DNA from: Peribacillus frigoritolerans
GTDB lineage: Bacteria; Bacillota; Bacilli; Bacillales; DSM-1321
Assembly: GCF_030676415.1 (NCBI RefSeq)
Contig: NZ_JAUUTW010000006.1
Coordinates: 124,001-188,000 of the forward strand
DNA length: 64,000 bases
Reading direction: 5' to 3'
Shown piece by piece: positions 63,741 through 64,000 of this stretch. Under the pieces are notes generated by a model, which searched no databases, was not told the origin of the DNA, and worked only from the letters and a program-made list of their open reading frames with translations. Each line of letters opens with the position of its first letter. Positions within the stretch are counted from its first letter, which is position 1. A program made the position numbers and the translations under genes.

Positions 63741-64000
63741 ACAATGAATATTTAATATCATATGATTCAACTGTTGAAGGGGTCGTTTCACCAAGGTGCG
63801 ATAAAGAAAAGAATAAGTTTCTTCAAGAAGAATTAAATCATTGTTTAAAATTCATTGAACGGGATAGCTATGATCACTTAAGGCATTGGAAGTCTTTTAA
63901 ACTTCGTATTGGATTAAGCTGTAATGAATTAAAGTATTCCATCCTTATCATGATTTTAATAGAGACTTCAACATCTATTATTCCAGTGTTATGGCAAACA
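63737..64000 (+). CDS. partial gene of the RiPP operon, cut by the window edge
   Basis: An open frame of 88 codons with no stop before the window ends. Its ATG overlaps the previous stop (ATGA), so it is the next operon member. The visible N-terminus is MNNEYLISYDSTVEGVVSPR, followed by charged helical sequence and a hydrophobic stretch (YSILIMILIETSTSIIPVLW). No family recognised; a further modification enzyme, protease or membrane protein are all possible. Confidence 0.6.
   Translation, partial: MNNEYLISYDSTVEGVVSPRCDKEKNKFLQEELNHCLKFIERDSYDHLRHWKSFKLRIGLSCNELKYSILIMILIETSTSIIPVLWQT

Overview
The window looks like a chromosome segment from a low-GC, spore-former-type Bacillaceae, most likely Peribacillus or a close relative. 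The basis is strong AGGAGG-type ribosome sites, many Rho-independent terminators, a CcpA-type cre site, a Fur box with fbpA/fbpB, a LiaIH-LiaFSR module, an RNase J, YdbS/YdbT-like PH proteins and a GC-rich Bacillaceae intergenic repeat. I see no rRNA, tRNA, CRISPR array, intact transposase or phage gene. The species is inferred, not proven.

Layout. 1-11.7 kb: amino acid permease, RNase J, TetR with a divergent DHA2 drug exporter, a YhgE/Pip membrane protein, LysR, a hydrolase, and a TetR/SDR pair. 12.0-20.0 kb: a complete glucarate/galactarate catabolic regulon (FadR-type regulator, gudD, gudP diverging from kdgD, 2,5-dioxovalerate dehydrogenase, garD). It has mirror-image promoters, each with a TNGTNNNACNA operator on its -10, and a cre box. 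20.2-31.6 kb: small enzymes (GNAT, VOC, ASCH), a polysaccharide deacetylase, an RND exporter, a DsbA-like/nitroreductase pair with paired operators, a Fur-controlled flavodoxin-fbpA-fbpB operon, a DinB-like protein, a DUF2238 membrane protein and a hydrolase. 31.9-38.7 kb: a two-component system divergent from an ABC transporter and YdbS/YdbT-like proteins. 39.0-43.2 kb: a secreted peptidoglycan-binding protein, a type I toxin-antitoxin locus too small for ordinary gene calling, a phospholipase D-like protein and an MBL hydrolase. 43.3-49.3 kb: LysE exporter, then the tryptophan-to-anthranilate (kynurenine) operon and its TetR regulator. 49.7-53.3 kb: the Lia cell-envelope stress module. 53.4-55.0 kb: a frameshifted small gene and an MFS transporter.

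55.5 kb to the right edge: an AT-rich peptide natural-product (RiPP) cluster, the most notable content. It has an RRNPP-type HTH-TPR quorum regulator, a divergent 42-aa pheromone-like precursor, an MFS exporter and three nearly identical 44-aa precursor genes on a 190-bp tandem unit. A 14-bp intercistronic hairpin follows, then a cobalamin-type radical SAM enzyme, a DUF692/MNIO iron enzyme, its probable partner protein, a UPF0489 arginase-fold protein (possible peptide arginase) and an unfinished gene at the edge. The precursor has no cysteine and a single arginine in its predicted core. This suggests a C-methylated and/or ornithine-containing, MNIO-modified peptide made under cell-density control. 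The product is a prediction; the gene families are well supported by motifs.

Three intergenic regions (5984-6047, 9148-9227, 49432-49617) carry arrays of degenerate ~19-22-nt repeats of unknown function.
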